Below the pieces are notes generated by a model. It had not been told where the DNA came from. It made no database searches and was given only the letters and a program-made list of their open reading frames with translations. DNA of 64,000 nt, taken from assembly GCA_008828725.1 (NCBI GenBank), contig MEHQ01002721.1, forward strand, positions 1,444,236-1,508,235, given 5' to 3'. Below, in pieces: positions 19,423 to 31,491 of the stretch. This stretch comes from Saccharina japonica (lineage: Eukaryota; Sar; Phaeophyceae; Laminariales; Laminariaceae). How positions within the stretch are numbered: the stretch's first letter is position 1; each line of letters begins with the position of its first letter. The position numbers and the translations under genes are program-made.

Positions 19423-20826
19423 TTCACAGATGTATGTAGCTCTGCTGTATGTATGTAGCTCTGCTGTAATAATTACCATGACATGTGTAGTTCCGTTGAC
19501 ATCTGAAATATTGTTTTGTTTCCATTGATTAATATTAATGCATTCTCTAAAATCCTCAAGATTCTAACGTGCTGCCACTGAGATTCCCCTGTTCCCGTTC
19601 CGCTATGATAATATCACTAAACTATGCTTCCAATTCCTGTAAGTTCTTGGCATGACAAAGAGCAACTATAGAAAGGTTTACATTCTCTGTACATAATTGA
19701 AAACCAGAACCAATTTGCGATATCACTACCCCTGAGACATTTGTGAGAGCGACCTTGCAGTACTGTAGAATCTGCGAAGATATAAAATCCTGGAACGTCC
19801 TTGTCTTGTGATCGTCTCATAATATGCACCAAGTGTAGGTCAATCAGCAGATCTGAACTCATTTTCTATCTGTACGAGGAACATAGGTACATTCCTATAG
19901 TGATTTATCATGTAACAATTTACTCGTAATCAGTGATGATGATCCCCCCGTCCCGATGTCTTATTTGTCTCATACTTCTCAGTCTACTTCCTACATTTTT
20001 ATACTACTCAGTCAGTCCCAGCTATATTTTCCTAAAATAACCCGGCCTTGATATCCATTCTCTTAACCTCTTCGTCTATAGATACCAGGTTTCAACAACT
20101 GGACTGAATGTGACCGATTTCCTTCACAGATGTATGTAGCTCTGCTGTATGTATGTAGCTCTGCTGTATGTAATAATTCCCATGACATGTGTAGTTTCGT
20201 TGACATCTGAAATATTGTTTTGTTTCCATTGATTAATATTAATGCATTCTCTAAAATCCTCAAGATTCTAACGTGCTGCCACTGAGATTCCCCTGTTCCC
20301 GTTCCGCTATGATAATATCACTAAACTATGCTCCTAATTCCGGTAAGTTCTTAGCAAGACAAAGAGCAACTATAGAAAGGTTTACATTCTCTGTACATAA
20401 TTGAAAACCAGAACCAATTTGCGATATCACTACCCCTGAGACATTTGTGAGAGCGACCTTGCAGTACTGTAGAATCTGCGAAGATATAAAATCCTGGAAC
20501 GTCCTTGTCTTGTGATCGTCTCATAATATGCACCAAGTGTAGGTCAATCAGCAGATCTGAACTCATTTTCTATCTGTACGAGGAACATAGGTACATTCCT
20601 ATAGTGATTTATCATGTAACAATTTACTCGTAATCAGTGATGATGATCCCCCCGTCCCGATGTCTTATTTGCCTCATATTCCTCAGTCTACTTCCTACAT
20701 TTGTATACTACTTAGTCAGTCCCAGCTATATTTTCCTAAAATAACCCGGCCTTGATATCCACTCTCTTAACCTCTTTGTCTATAGATACCAGGTTTCAAC
20801 AACTGGACTGAATGTGACCGATTTCC
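19423..20826. repeat. ~700-bp tandem duplication in AT-rich DNA
   Basis: Two units, about 19423-20122 and 20123-20826, both start at TTCACAGATGTATGTAGCTC and end at GAATGTGACCGATTTCC. They differ by scattered substitutions and small indels. Each holds a - strand open frame (19617-19862, 81 codons, and 20351-20566, 71 codons) with the shared peptide GFYIFADSTVLQGRS. I recognise no family, and the second frame ends earlier, so coding status is doubtful. Confidence 0.85.
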
Positions 20827-20894
20827 GCTTTCGATCTCCAGCTTTAAGAGCTGACTTGGTCTTGGTCTTGGTTGCCGGTTTAGCCATTTCCTTG
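20787..20894 (-). other. Possible small basic ORF overlapping the tandem duplication
   Basis: A 35-codon frame starts with MAKPATKTKTKSALKAG and ends RKSVTFSPVVETWYL, preceded in frame by a Lys-rich stretch up to a TAA. Its last codons lie within the duplicated unit and therefore also occur once more at about 20090. It may be a fragment of an unrecognised gene. No homology is claimed. Confidence 0.2.
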
Positions 20895-21544
20895 GGGATT
20901 ATGACTGTAAACGTAGTTTTCGTTGGCTTTTTCTTCTTCTTCTTTTAACTGTTGTTGTTGTGATGAAGATGGCTGGTTGACGTGTATTGTCATGGTGAAT
21001 GTAGTCTTCGGGCGTTGATTTCGAGGGTTCTTTGTCATGATTGGCAGCACTGGTTACCTACAAATTACGAGCAGGTTTACCATACATGCGAGGACGGGAA
21101 GACTAATCTGTCTGTGTATTTCTGTATATGTATCTATTAACAGTTGTAACGAGTATATGTATGTGTTATTAATCATCTAAACCAATCGATGTATCATACT
21201 ATACAAGGTATAATAGACAAGTATTAATCTTGAAATCATAAAACGAAAAATTCAAAACTAGCTCAACAGTCCATGTTATTCCGTTTTCACCATCCTGCCT
21301 GAATATAAACAGAATATAAACAGACACCCCCCCAGCTTGATAGTAGACAACGCTCTCTAGCAGGCAGGCATGTAATGTTGGTGCCTGAAAAAAAAAGGAA
21401 AAACTCAGCGGCAGACACGTATAGCAAGCAGCGATCCCTCTGACCTCGGGAGACGGCCTCAAGTCGTCGCAGCGAAAAAGAAGCCTCCATCAGCGAGGTT
21501 TCAGCCTCTGACCTACGAGGATGATATAGATGAAAACCGACGCG

Positions 21545-22045
21545 CCGCGACTCCACTCACGTCTGGTACGAACGAGTACGAGCTGATTGACCCGGTGAGC
21601 GATGCAAGCATCGAAATCGGAAACGACCGACGTTACAACGGACCCATGGGTCGTGGGGTGCCTGTCAACCCTGGTTTCGTTGTGCTGAGATGCTGGCTCG
21701 AGCCCCATTAATTTTCCTGGGTCACATATCTGGACTGCCGACTTGCTGTGTTTTTTGCAGTTCGAAGAGACACGCCTTGCCGGCAGATCGGAGAGCAGTG
21801 TGCCGGCCACAAAGGCTCAAATGACGCCGGCATTGGGTAAAAGGGAGCTCGAGTTCCTTGTGTTGCCGAGCATGCCTTCTGTTTCCTCATGCCAGTCGGT
21901 GGGGCAAAATGCCTTTGGTTTTGATACGTATCTTCATTCTGGGCTGTTGATTTTTTTTGTGATTCTACGAAAAAACAAAAACGGTTTCAGATACTTCTTG
22001 TAGTTTTCGGGAAAACTCAGGTGGTTATCCCTGTCATCAAGCGTG
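21545..22045 (-). repeat. Dispersed repeat D, - strand copy (bare TA site)
   Basis: In complement this matches 11758-12240. At the site of the TACCTGGTA word in that copy, this one has only TA (GATACGTATC, about 21924-21933). Its left part belongs to the larger duplication that recurs at 23757. Confidence 0.75.
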
Positions 22046-23351
22046 AAAACAAACAATCAACACCTTTTCCTTCGTTTTCCTTCCTATCGTCTTGGAAATA
22101 GTGACTAAGTCTTTATTCAAGTGAATAACGATATTTTTTCACGGGGAGTGGGATTCCTCGCCGAGCTTACCGAGCAGATCCACAAGACTTCCCACGGAGC
22201 GGGGGGTGACATGTGCGAAGGCACCGCCGCGAGCGCGCGGTCGTAGCTTGCTTGAGGCCGGATGTTCGCCCGGCGGCGAAAGCGGTAAAAAAAACACGGT
22301 AGAAAAAGTGCGGCAAAAAAAACACGGTCAAGAAAAGATAGATATATTTGAGCCGGAACAGAGACTAAAACCCTAAAGGGATTTAGAATTCCAGCTCAAC
22401 GCGCCGGAGCTTTGAAATAACACGACCTTCTGGACACGCCGCGTGTCACAGATCGATGCCGTCCCTTGCGCGTATGTGTATTTCAGTGTGTATAAAGTTC
22501 GGGCAGATCGAATGGTTGATGCGTTTGTCGTCCAGCCTTACTCCGCGGAAACCCTTCTTTCTTGCTGTTGCTCCGATTGTCGTCGGTACATAGATAGGCT
22601 GTCGTCTCCTTCCCGTCGAAACCAACGGAGGTGGTCAGACCAAAAATGGACCGGTACAGCTCCCCCACAACACACAAGCAAGCCCAGCCCGGACGCTCAG
22701 CTTCCACCGTTGTCACTATTATTACTATAGTACCCCCCACTACAACAGTAGAACTGAAAAGACCCAAGTAGATACAAATAAATATGCATCCGATCCGTAT
22801 TGTTCATCGACGGGATGATAAAAGTTATAAAACGATCCCCTATCCCCGATCCAACGAAAGCCCATACCAGGTATATATTAATAACAAGACAAGACGAGCG
22901 ACAAACCGGTCAATCACTGTATTTCAGGTAGGCAGGTCCCAAGCGATCGAAAAACACGACGACCAACCGCCCCCGACTCGGAGAGCACCAGCAGCAGCAG
23001 GAGGAATAAAAGCAGCAGCAGCAGCAGCAGCAACAGGTAAGCAGTGAGGAATATACAGGCTGGAAGCAAGGAAGGATAACAAGCTCTAAAGAAAGCCTCG
23101 AGAGCAAAGAGAGAAAACATGTGTCCCTTTGTATATTACGCGTTTTCAACGGGTAGCACTTTCCCCGGTTGAAAATAACTATGGTAAACAACACAAGTGC
23201 TAAATATGCGGCAGTGGTGATAGGTGGTGATGGTGGGTTTATTTCGTGGTGGTAGTGGAGGACAAGGTGGTGGTGGCCATACCGGACAGTTAATTCGGTG
23301 GTATTATTGCAAGCTACGAACAACAACAAGCAGGAGGAGAGACTCCCCACC
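21815..23351. repeat. 1.54-kb direct duplication, first copy
   Basis: This copy is almost identical to 23757-25293 at a constant offset of 1942 bp. One visible difference is GGGTAAAAGG (near 21837) versus GGGTAGAAGG. It includes a TACCAGGTA word (22865-22873) and a short CAG tract (22990-23036). No gene is recognised; open frames on either strand carry no domain. Confidence 0.9.
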
Positions 23352-23755
23352 GAGGCGTGTTCCCACTTCCCTACTTGTCGCACCACCACCACATACATGT
23401 CCGCCGAGTCAACCGAGCGCGAGAATACAGCGAGTGGTTGGCCTGGCCATCTAAAAGATCCATCCGGCATCCATATTCCTTCATTCTTCTTTTTTTTTCT
23501 CTCGTTCTTTTCTGTAGAAGAATTGCAAGGAACTATACGCTCCACAATGCCCGCTACACGTCTACTTGCTGCGCATGTATGAAATGCATGTACCTGGTAT
23601 GGACGTATGAAATATATATGTATACCTCCCGTCTTACGTGCCTCACCTAGTTGTTTCTACCATAATTCAGAGCCTGCATCCCCTACTGTCGGAAACAAAG
23701 AAAAACGAAAGTAGAAACCCCTCGCCCCCCCCCTTAAGGCCCTCATCACCACCCC

Positions 23756-23756
23756 N
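23756..23756. other. Single-N assembly join
   Basis: The lone N lies immediately before the second copy of the 1.54-kb duplication, which makes a scaffolding artefact (overlapping or allelic contigs placed in tandem) a serious possibility. Confidence 0.9.
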
Positions 23757-25293
23757 GCTCAAATGACGCCGGCATTGGGTAGAAGGGAGCTCGAGTTCCT
23801 TGTGTTGCCGAGCATGCCTTCTGTTTCCTCATGCCAGTCGGTGGGGCAAAATGCCTTTGGTTTTGATACGTATCTTCATTCTGGGCTGTTGATTTTTTTT
23901 GTGATTCTACGAAAAAACAAAAACGGTTTCAGATACTTCTTGTAGTTTTCGGGAAAACTCAGGTGGTTATCCCTGTCATCAAGCGTGAAAACAAACAATC
24001 AACACCTTTTCCTTCGTTTTCCTTCCTATCGTCTTGGAAATAGTGACTAAGTCTTTATTCAAGTGAATAACGATATTTTTTCACGGGGAGTGGGATTCCT
24101 CGCCGAGCTTACCGAGCAGATCCACAAGACTTCCCACGGAGCGGGGGGTGACATGTGCGAAGGCACCGCCGCGAGCGCGCGGTCGTAGCTTGCTTGAGGC
24201 CGGATGTTCGCCCGGCGGCGAAAGCGGTAAAAAAAACACGGTAGAAAAAGTGCGGCAAAAAAAACACGGTCAAGAAAAGATAGATATATTTGAGCCGGAA
24301 CAGAGACTAAAACCCTAAAGGGATTTAGAATTCCAGCTCAACGCGCCGGAGCTTTGAAATAACACGACCTTCTGGACACGCCGCGTGTCACAGATCGATG
24401 CCGTCCCTTGCGCGTATGTGTATTTCAGTGTGTATAAAGTTCGGGCAGATCGAATGGTTGATGCGTTTGTCGTCCAGCCTTACTCCGCGGAAACCCTTCT
24501 TTCTTGCTGTTGCTCCGATTGTCGTCGGTACATAGATAGGCTGTCGTCTCCTTCCCGTCGAAACCAACGGAGGTGGTCAGACCAAAAATGGACCGGTACA
24601 GCTCCCCCACAACACACAAGCAAGCCCAGCCCGGACGCTCAGCTTCCACCGTTGTCACTATTATTACTATAGTACCCCCCACTACAACAGTAGAACTGAA
24701 AAGACCCAAGTAGATACAAATAAATATGCATCCGATCCGTATTGTTCATCGACGGGATGATAAAAGTTATAAAACGATCCCCTATCCCCGATCCAACGAA
24801 AGCCCATACCAGGTATATATTAATAACAAGACAAGACGAGCGACAAACCGGTCAATCACTGTATTTCAGGTAGGCAGGTCCCAAGCGATCGAAAAACACG
24901 ACGACCAACCGCCCCCGACTCGGAGAGCACCAGCAGCAGCAGGAGGAATAAAAGCAGCAGCAGCAGCAGCAGCAACAGGTAAGCAGTGAGGAATATACAG
25001 GCTGGAAGCAAGGAAGGATAACAAGCTCTAAAGAAAGCCTCGAGAGCAAAGAGAGAAAACATGTGTCCCTTTGTATATTACGCGTTTTCAACGGGTAGCA
25101 CTTTCCCCGGTTGAAAATAACTATGGTAAACAACACAAGTGCTAAATATGCGGCAGTGGTGATAGGTGGTGATGGTGGGTTTATTTCGTGGTGGTAGTGG
25201 AGGACAAGGTGGTGGTGGCCATACCGGACAGTTAATTCGGTGGTATTATTGCAAGCTACGAACAACAACAAGCAGGAGGAGAGACTCCCCACC
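23757..25293. repeat. 1.54-kb direct duplication, second copy
   Basis: It begins at the base after the N and ends where the sequences diverge (CCCACC against CCCCCC at 25293). It contains the partial repeat D sequence and the TACCAGGTA word at 24807-24815. Confidence 0.9.
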
Positions 25294-26440
25294 CCCCCCT
25301 CCGCCCCTCCCCCCCCATCCCGAAGCGTTACTTAAAAACGACACCAAAAGTTTATGCTAGTCTCACAGAACACTCCCTATAAGCTACAGGAAGGGGATAT
25401 ATAGAAACATACATAAGACACAAATATAGAATATGATAAGATGGAAAAGAGTCCACAGAAAAGCAAAAAAATATATACCTTGGTATGAACGAATACGATA
25501 CATATTTCCCCCCCTCCAAGCTAAATCCACCCCCAACCGACCCATTCGGCAGACACGGCACCACACCCACCCGCCCACATATTTAATCCTCCTACATGAC
25601 TCCCACCGGCATTGCTTCAATCGCCCACGGCAAGATACATAAAAAACCGAAAAATAAGAGGAAAAAAGAGAGAAAAAAAAATGAAAACAGATTAATAACG
25701 AAATAACACGGAAAAAAATCAAGGAAAAAAATCAAGAAAAAAAGACAATGGGAAAAAAAGCACGAGAAAAACACGGAAAAAAACACGGAAACGTGAAACA
25801 TGAAAAATGAAAAAAAGAAGGAAAACAAATCATACGCGTACAAAGTTCCTCCTCAAACTACAATACTTAACTCACTCAAACACAACATACACATGTAAAT
25901 TGAGGTCCGGTTATCATTGTGGTACACCCGGCATATGTATCTAAATTGAGATGTCCGTCTACTTTCAGCCTTCTGAAAGCACCAACACCGCTTTTACGCA
26001 CGGTGATTGGCTTACAGTAGCTCTCCGCTCGTCTTGGCTTACCCGTCCCAACCATGCAGGCGCAAGCATAAACCGCGCTACTCAGCCGCGACCACCAGCC
26101 CGCGACTACCTACGGTCAATACGTGAGAGCACCGCGACCAACTCGGAACGTTCGATTCCACACCAAAATTCTAAGTCCGGGTCAAGATATGTCTCTGCCC
26201 CTCCCCCTCTCCCCCCTCCCTCCTTCCGGTCATGATCCTGCCCCTACCCATACTCGCAAACGCCCATACACGCGCAAAACCAAGGAAAACACGGCCGAAG
26301 CAATGATGTACTTGAAAGGGCATAAAAAAACACATGCTTAAAATCTCCACACAGTAGAAAGCCCTGCTATGCGCCGCGCGCCTCTACCTCCCCCCACCCC
26401 CCCACCCCGCACACGCGGGCGTGTGTGTGCTAATACTTGT
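25294..26440. other. No gene recognised
   Basis: The stretch is AT-rich (25640-25830 is mostly A with interspersed G/C) and then mixed. A search by eye for the upstream phosphatase motifs (GDxHG, GDxxDRG, GNHE), which should precede the exon at 26452, found none. Confidence 0.4.
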
Positions 26441-26451
26441 CCGGCCCCTAG

Positions 26452-26675
26452 GTCTTGCATGGGCTAAAGCGTGGAAGGGGCCAGAGCACGTCTACTTCGG
26501 GCACGACGCGAAGCGAGGGTTTCAGAAGGAGGCGTTTGCGACGGGTTTAGACACCGGCTGTGTGTACGGTCGATCGTTAACGGCTGTTGTTTTGCCGGGA
26601 CGAAGGGTCGTGTGCGTCCCCGCCGAAGCTACGTGGTCGGAACCCGGGGGGGGCAAGAAGAAGGGAAGCAGTTAA
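26452..26675 (+). CDS. Last exon of a calcineurin-like (PPP/ApaH-type) metallophosphatase
   Basis: A pyrimidine-rich acceptor (CCCCTAG) precedes the exon, which reads to TAA with 73 whole codons. The peptide has [13 protein letters not shown], then [20 protein letters not shown] and VVCVPAE. These are the C-terminal signature of PPP-family and ApaH-like phosphatases: the GHD/GHT histidine that binds a metal, the Q, the G-L-D-T-G-C-V-x-G loop and a final V-P-A strand. The N-terminal metal-binding motifs must lie in upstream exons that are not visible, possibly because of the assembly join at 23756. The gene runs tail-to-tail with the - strand WDR44-like gene. Confidence 0.8.
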
Positions 26676-26693
26676 CGGCAGGGAAGGGAGGGG

Positions 26694-26762
26694 AAGGGGC
26701 GTATTCGTTTGTTGCTTGCCTTAGTCATGTTGACCATTGACCACGCACCCCTTTCGAAACGG
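26694..26762 (-). mobile_element. Poly-C-tailed element, subfamily B, short copy
   Basis: The segment contains TTTGTTGCTTGCC, TTGACCATTGACCACGCACC and CCTTTCGAAACGG. Aligning it to the main family shows the same order (TGTACTCAT head, TGACCAT core, ACGGAGCAC end). Other subfamily B copies lie at 28881, 32541 and 39842. Confidence 0.55.
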
Positions 26763-27059
26763 GAAGGGGGGGGGTGGTATTCAGTGGTGGGAGGGATAGA
26801 AAGGAAGTGGTTCAAAAATGTGTTTTCGTATCAGCAGCACTGTTGAGATAACCGACTGATCACGGCCAAGCCTCAGCGTCACGCGGGTGGACCATGCCTC
26901 TCTGCAGCACCTTCTTCGCCCAAGTCTGAAAATTGTCGGTAGATTCTCCGCCACTTTGGCTATGTTCCCACCATCTATGATAGGCATCGCAGACCAGAGA
27001 TACAAACCCTCCTGTAAGTAAAATCATACAAAGAAGGTGTATTTCGTGGGCATCCACTT

Positions 27060-27459
27060 CTCTGAGCCCCCTTGTGCTCGCCCACCCCTCCCCGCGTACT
27101 TCTTGGCAGAGAGGTGATTACGGTGTGCCGCGGGTTCACTCGTTGTGGTAGACAGTTATGTATTTAACGTTCCCTTTGACATTTTATACCCCCCCACCAT
27201 CACCACCCACCACCCGGTGGTAGTTCTGGAATTATGTCTATTTTTTTTCGTACCTACTATTTTTCGTACCTACTATTAATTCCACAAGTGTAACTTGTGG
27301 TCTCAGGAACGGATAAAAAAAAACTGTCTGTCTGTCCGATGAGTGTCAGTCTGGGGTACCCCACGGACACATTTCTTTCGAAACTGCTACGATACACCCG
27401 TGCCGCACGCAACAGGTCGGTAGCCCTCGAGGAGGCGATCGTCATGGTCAAAACCATAC
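27060..27459. other. Spacer between the two convergent genes
   Basis: No exon recognised. A 17-bp direct repeat (TTTTTCGTACCTACTAT) occurs twice at about 27245-27278. Confidence 0.4.
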
Positions 27460-28530
27460 CTAATCGGGTGCCCTGTGTGTGAAGTAGTCAGGGTTGGCTG
27501 CCAGCATCCGCGAGCCGAGCAGCAGCAGTCGCGGAGTGGCGGGTCTAGCAGCAGCCCGAGGCCGGTGTCTAATTTCAAGTNAAACGTCCACCATGACCAC
27601 GCGGCCTGCGGACTCGCCCCCTCCTCCTCCTCCTTTGGTGCTCTCGACAGCGCTCTTTACCGTGTGCTCCGGCCGAGCTCCCGGCGTGGGCTCCAGAACG
27701 CTGCCACTGGCGCTATCGAACCTGCCCGAGCGTCGCCGGTTAACCGTGTGCAGTCGCCTCGACCCGCTCTCCTCCTCCCTCTCCCATCCCCAGCTCGCGT
27801 TCGGGTCGTTCGCTTGAGGAGGGCCCTCCGTCTGGTGGTGGTGTTCCCGGCCTCGGTGCTGCTCTGAGGACGAAGACGCCCGCAGGAGGTCTCCCAGCGT
27901 GTGCCCCGCGTAGGTCGGGGCCCCGCCCGAGTTACGCCTCTCCGCCACCACAACTCCTTCTTCGCCGTTTCCGAGGGGAGAGTGTGACCGCGATCGTCCT
28001 CCGCCGCCGCCGCCATTGCTACCGCCACCACGGCGGCCACCCTCGGCGACGCCGCCCGCGAGGCCGCGGGGTTTCTTGGCTTTCCGGCGGTCAAGTGCAG
28101 GCACCGGGGAGGCGGAATCGCGCAGACCCGCGTCCCCCGTGCTGCTGCGCCTCTGGACCACCCGCATCGTCGCTGCTGAGCCTGTTGTGCCTGCTCTGCC
28201 TGCTGCTGCTCCTGCTCCTGCTGCGCCGCCGCCGGCGCTTTCGGCTCCACCCGCCTTGAGGGGAAGCTCCTGCAGCTGGCCCTGCTGCTGCTGGCCCTGC
28301 TGCTGCTGCTGCCGGAACGAGGAGGATAGGCGGGTAAGAGGGCTGTCGTTCGACGCATCTCCTCCTCCTTCTTCCCTCGCCCCCAAGGTCGCCTCTCCAG
28401 CTGCTGCTCCTAGCCCGTCGACGGCCGAGCTCCCGCTAGCATCTGCCGACGCCGTGGTAGCGGCAGGTGGACGTTCGTCGCCGTGGGCAGCCTCTGCGAT
28501 AGCCGGTATCCCAGCTTGTCTACGGCACAC
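27460..28530 (-). CDS. Low-complexity coding segment, probable 3' exon region of the WDR44-like gene
   Basis: This ~1.07-kb open frame on the - strand is rich in Ser, Gly, Ala, Arg and Gln, including Gln runs, RSRSHSP and LGDLLRASSSSEQ. Composition resembles the upstream 31492-32189 exon. It contains one N (27581), so the last ~40 codons are unsure. An acceptor in the correct phase was not identified. The seventh WD blade expected near the C-terminus of WDR44 was not found here. It could be part of that gene or of a separate gene. Confidence 0.45.
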   Translation of the reverse strand: MCRRQAGIPAIAEAAHGDERPPAATTASADASGSSAVDGLGAAAGEATLGAREEGGGDASNDSPLTRLSSSFRQQQQQGQQQQGQLQELPLKAGGAESAGGGAAGAGAAAGRAGTTGSAATMRVVQRRSSTGDAGLRDSASPVPALDRRKAKKPRGLAGGVAEGGRRGGGSNGGGGGGRSRSHSPLGNGEEGVVVAERRNSGGAPTYAGHTLGDLLRASSSSEQHRGREHHHQTEGPPQANDPNASWGWEREEESGSRRLHTVNRRRSGRFDSASGSVLEPTPGARPEHTVKSAVESTKGGGGGGESAGRVVMVDVXLEIRHRPRAAARPATPRLLLLGSRMLAANPDYFTHRAPD

Positions 28531-28606
28531 GGAATATCAGGGGTGGGAGGGAAAGGAGGAGAGGGGACCGGAGAGGGGAGGTGAGGTGGGGTGAGGAGGG
28601 AGGGCA

Positions 28607-28854
28607 GGGGTGTACTCACGTCATGCATGGCCGTACGACTAGTCTCATGACCATAGACCCTCGCATCCCTACAATGCCGGGACGGAGCACGTCGGGTTTT
28701 CACCGACCAGGCATAAACATTTGCTTGCTCGCACCAAGCGGGAAGCACCCGTCAGGTGTTGGGCGAGTCGCATGAAGGGTAAAGCTGCATCCTACTAAGA
28801 ACCGCTTGTGAGGCGGAACTCACACGTGGATGACAGCTTCGAATGAATTGATTT
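28607..28854 (-). mobile_element. Poly-C-tailed element, full-length diverged copy
   Basis: It runs from GGGGTGTACTCACGTCATGC through ATGCCGGGACGGAGCACGTC to GGATGACAGCTTCGAATGAA. It matches the 6466-6710 copy end to end in complement, with small indels and a short G-run at the tail end. Confidence 0.75.
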
Positions 28855-28880
28855 GTTTTTGTGGTGTGGCCCCTTCAGGG

Positions 28881-28958
28881 GGGGTTAGGGTGTACTCAGT
28901 TGTTGCTTGCCTTAGGCATTTGACCATTGACCACGCATCCCTTTGGAGACGGAGCACA
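28881..28958 (-). mobile_element. Poly-C-tailed element, subfamily B
   Basis: GGGTGTACTCAGTTGTTGCT, TTGACCATTGACCACGCATC and GAGACGGAGCACA are present. This copy shows most clearly that subfamily B shares head and end words with the main family. Confidence 0.6.
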
Positions 28959-29182
28959 AAATGATAAGTACAGCATCAAGCCACACAAAGGGCTGCTGGG
29001 GCGGGGGGGGTGTGTCGGGGCGTGTCTTTGGTAACGAACTGTTTGGTTTGTACCGGGACTTATCACACACGACAACCGTATTTGTGCGGACACGCAAGGA
29101 ATGTCGGAGGGGGGGGGGGCTTTGTTTGTGGTGTTGGGGGGTGGGGTGCGCCCATGTCACGGGAGGGGGGGAGGGTGCTCAC

Positions 29183-29322
29183 CTTCGTGCTCGGTTCGAC
29201 TTCGATGCAGATCGGTGGTGCCGGAGGGCCTGGGATTGGCCGAGGGCAGTTTTGGAAACGAGCCCGTTCGCTTCCTCGAAACGCGACATTGCCGTCTTCG
29301 GAACCACCAAAACCAGGGTCAC
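29183..29322 (-). CDS. Possible exon of the - strand gene
   Basis: A stretch ending CCGAGCACGAAG|GTGAGC on the - strand is open for 46 codons back to a candidate acceptor (GCTTCAG). The peptide begins GFGGSEDGNVAFRG and ends with EVEPSTK. No domain is recognised. The overlapping + strand frame is also open. Confidence 0.25.
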
Positions 29323-31491
29323 CTGAAGCGTCGACGGAGGAAGCAGTAGCGGGTAGTAGGAGCGGCGGCGGCGGCGACAACAGCAGCAGTAACAGCGGAA
29401 ACAGATATAAGTGAGTTTGGAACCCGACGGAAAAACGTGCCAAGATAAGGCTTTACTTTGCCTGCCTACGTAGCTTCGACTAAATAGTTGGAACATATCA
29501 AAACATTACACGCTACCAACCAAAACTCTTAACACGCTGACTCCAACCGCCTGGAAACAAATATCGGGATTTGGAATTTAAACGCGGAGTTCAAGTGTCG
29601 ACTGTCAATCATTGCATCCAAGTTGGACCAAATCGTAAAGGCTGCTACCTGAACCTGACACCTTCAGTCGCCACCCCACTCTGGCATCCGCCCGCGCCCG
29701 CCGAGCAACATCTAAAAAGTGCTACGAGTATACACTTACTGATTTCGTAGCTCTGAGTTGGCTAACCTTAAGCAGCCGACTAGTTGTTAGTTGGCTGCGT
29801 ATTACAGTTATTGCTGTAGTTGCGTGCGGTATATTTTCCGGGAAAAAAAAAGTGTTTTTTTTTTTTTAAATGTACTATGTTGACTGGCGCGGTGCGTGCG
29901 TTTGTGGCTTGAATCGTCTCCCATGTTCGAACAATAAAAAAGGGTACGTACGTAGCCGGTTCCGAATATGCTAGTAATCGATGCCTCAGTTCGCCACTCA
30001 ACTACTGTCAGGTATGGGAATGGAATTAGATTAGACGTAAAAAAAAAAAAAAAAAAAAGGTCTTCAGCTCCGCTACGTATAGGGGTCGACAGCTGGGATG
30101 ACAACTGTTCAGGAAATCAACCAATCCGCCAAGGGGAGAAAAGACACACGTTATCAACACGTTATCAACAAAAAATATATATATACATCATACTACAGCA
30201 TTCTAAAAACAAAAGGAAAAAAGCCCTGCACCGAGCTTCAGCGCTCTTCTGCCAAAACAAATGCATCCATGCCCTCGCTGCCTGGCTGCACGTGACCAGG
30301 CCCGGAGCGCAGAGTAGGAGCGTGAAACACGGACGCGCGAGCGTGAGCAGACCACGCTTTTCGGGTGGCCCTTCGAGATTGGCGGCCGGCAGCACGACAA
30401 TGCCGCTGCCCCCGTGTACGTGGGGATCGAGTCGAAGGCTCTGGCCTCACTTGCTGCTGCTGCTGCTGCATGATACCTGGTACCTCATATCAGGTACTTG
30501 GTGTATTTCATACGTACTGGTACAGCAAGCAGTACACAACCATGGACAGGTTACAGTAATACTCACACTGTCCTTAATTTTCCGGACAGAATCATCGGTA
30601 ATGGTTTGAAGCAAGTACACAGCAGCAGACAGTCAGTAGTCAGCACAAGCTACTGAAGTCATCAAGCCTTCGCCACTGAAAAGTCCAGGCGCAACCCGCT
30701 TCGCACTGAACCGAGGCCCCATCACAGATGCCCTCCGGCACCGCCATGGCACCGGGTGTACTGGCAGTCGCCCGGCGTGCGGTCAAAAGCCCATGTCTCG
30801 CACTGTTTGCTTCCAAGACTTTTTTTGTTTTGTCTTTTTTCCCGTTTTTCCAATCGAATTTCTTGTGCGGCAAAGCAGGACGCGGCGAATAAAGTGGCCA
30901 ACTTCTGAGTACACTTTCTCGTCCGCTATTGCATGAATTCGAGCGGAGTTTTATGTTGCCGCTTGCGCCAACTCCTAGCGGAGGGCAGGGCTGGTTTCGC
31001 TTCTATATCATTTCTACCCAGAGAGAAAGATACGCCTATGCCCACAAACTATGAGTTTTCCCGGATAGCCCCCCCTCGGTTAGACGTAAAGATCAACTGC
31101 AGATGAAAAAACGTCAAGCCATCCCGTCTGTTTCCACCTGCTACACGTGCCTGTCTATCTGTGTCGTATAAATCGTACTATACTGCCAACCTTCGACGTA
31201 TCCTAAAACCAAGTAAAATAGGGTGGTGGCACATTTTTTCAATTGTTGTTTTCCCATGTATTTTGAAAGGTTTTGTCCATGAGACCGGACGTGTTTTAAG
31301 GATATTTCGGCCTCATTCCCATACCTAACTGTAGAAACTACTGTAGCTGCCGAGTCAGCGGTGACGCCTACATTGTAAATAATAACACTTCATATATTAG
31401 TAAAAAAAAAAAAATGCGTAAAAGCCATTCACAGCTAACATTTATTTCTTACTTCTAAAAAGCAGAAATACCACGTAAAGCCCCCACTCAC
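29323..31491. other. Intron or intergenic DNA, nothing recognised
   Basis: It holds A/T runs, a TACCTGGTA word at 30474-30482 and a CTG tract. A - strand frame near 30650-30870 was examined and rejected. Confidence 0.4.

Noticed and set aside
26860..27057. - strand frame with WWEHSQSGGESTDNFQTWAK
   Set aside because: Looked briefly like a transposase piece but there is no conserved motif or splice context.
30640..30873. - strand frames with Cys/Trp patterns resembling a PAN/apple domain
   Set aside because: The Cys-Trp spacing falls in different frames with stops between them.
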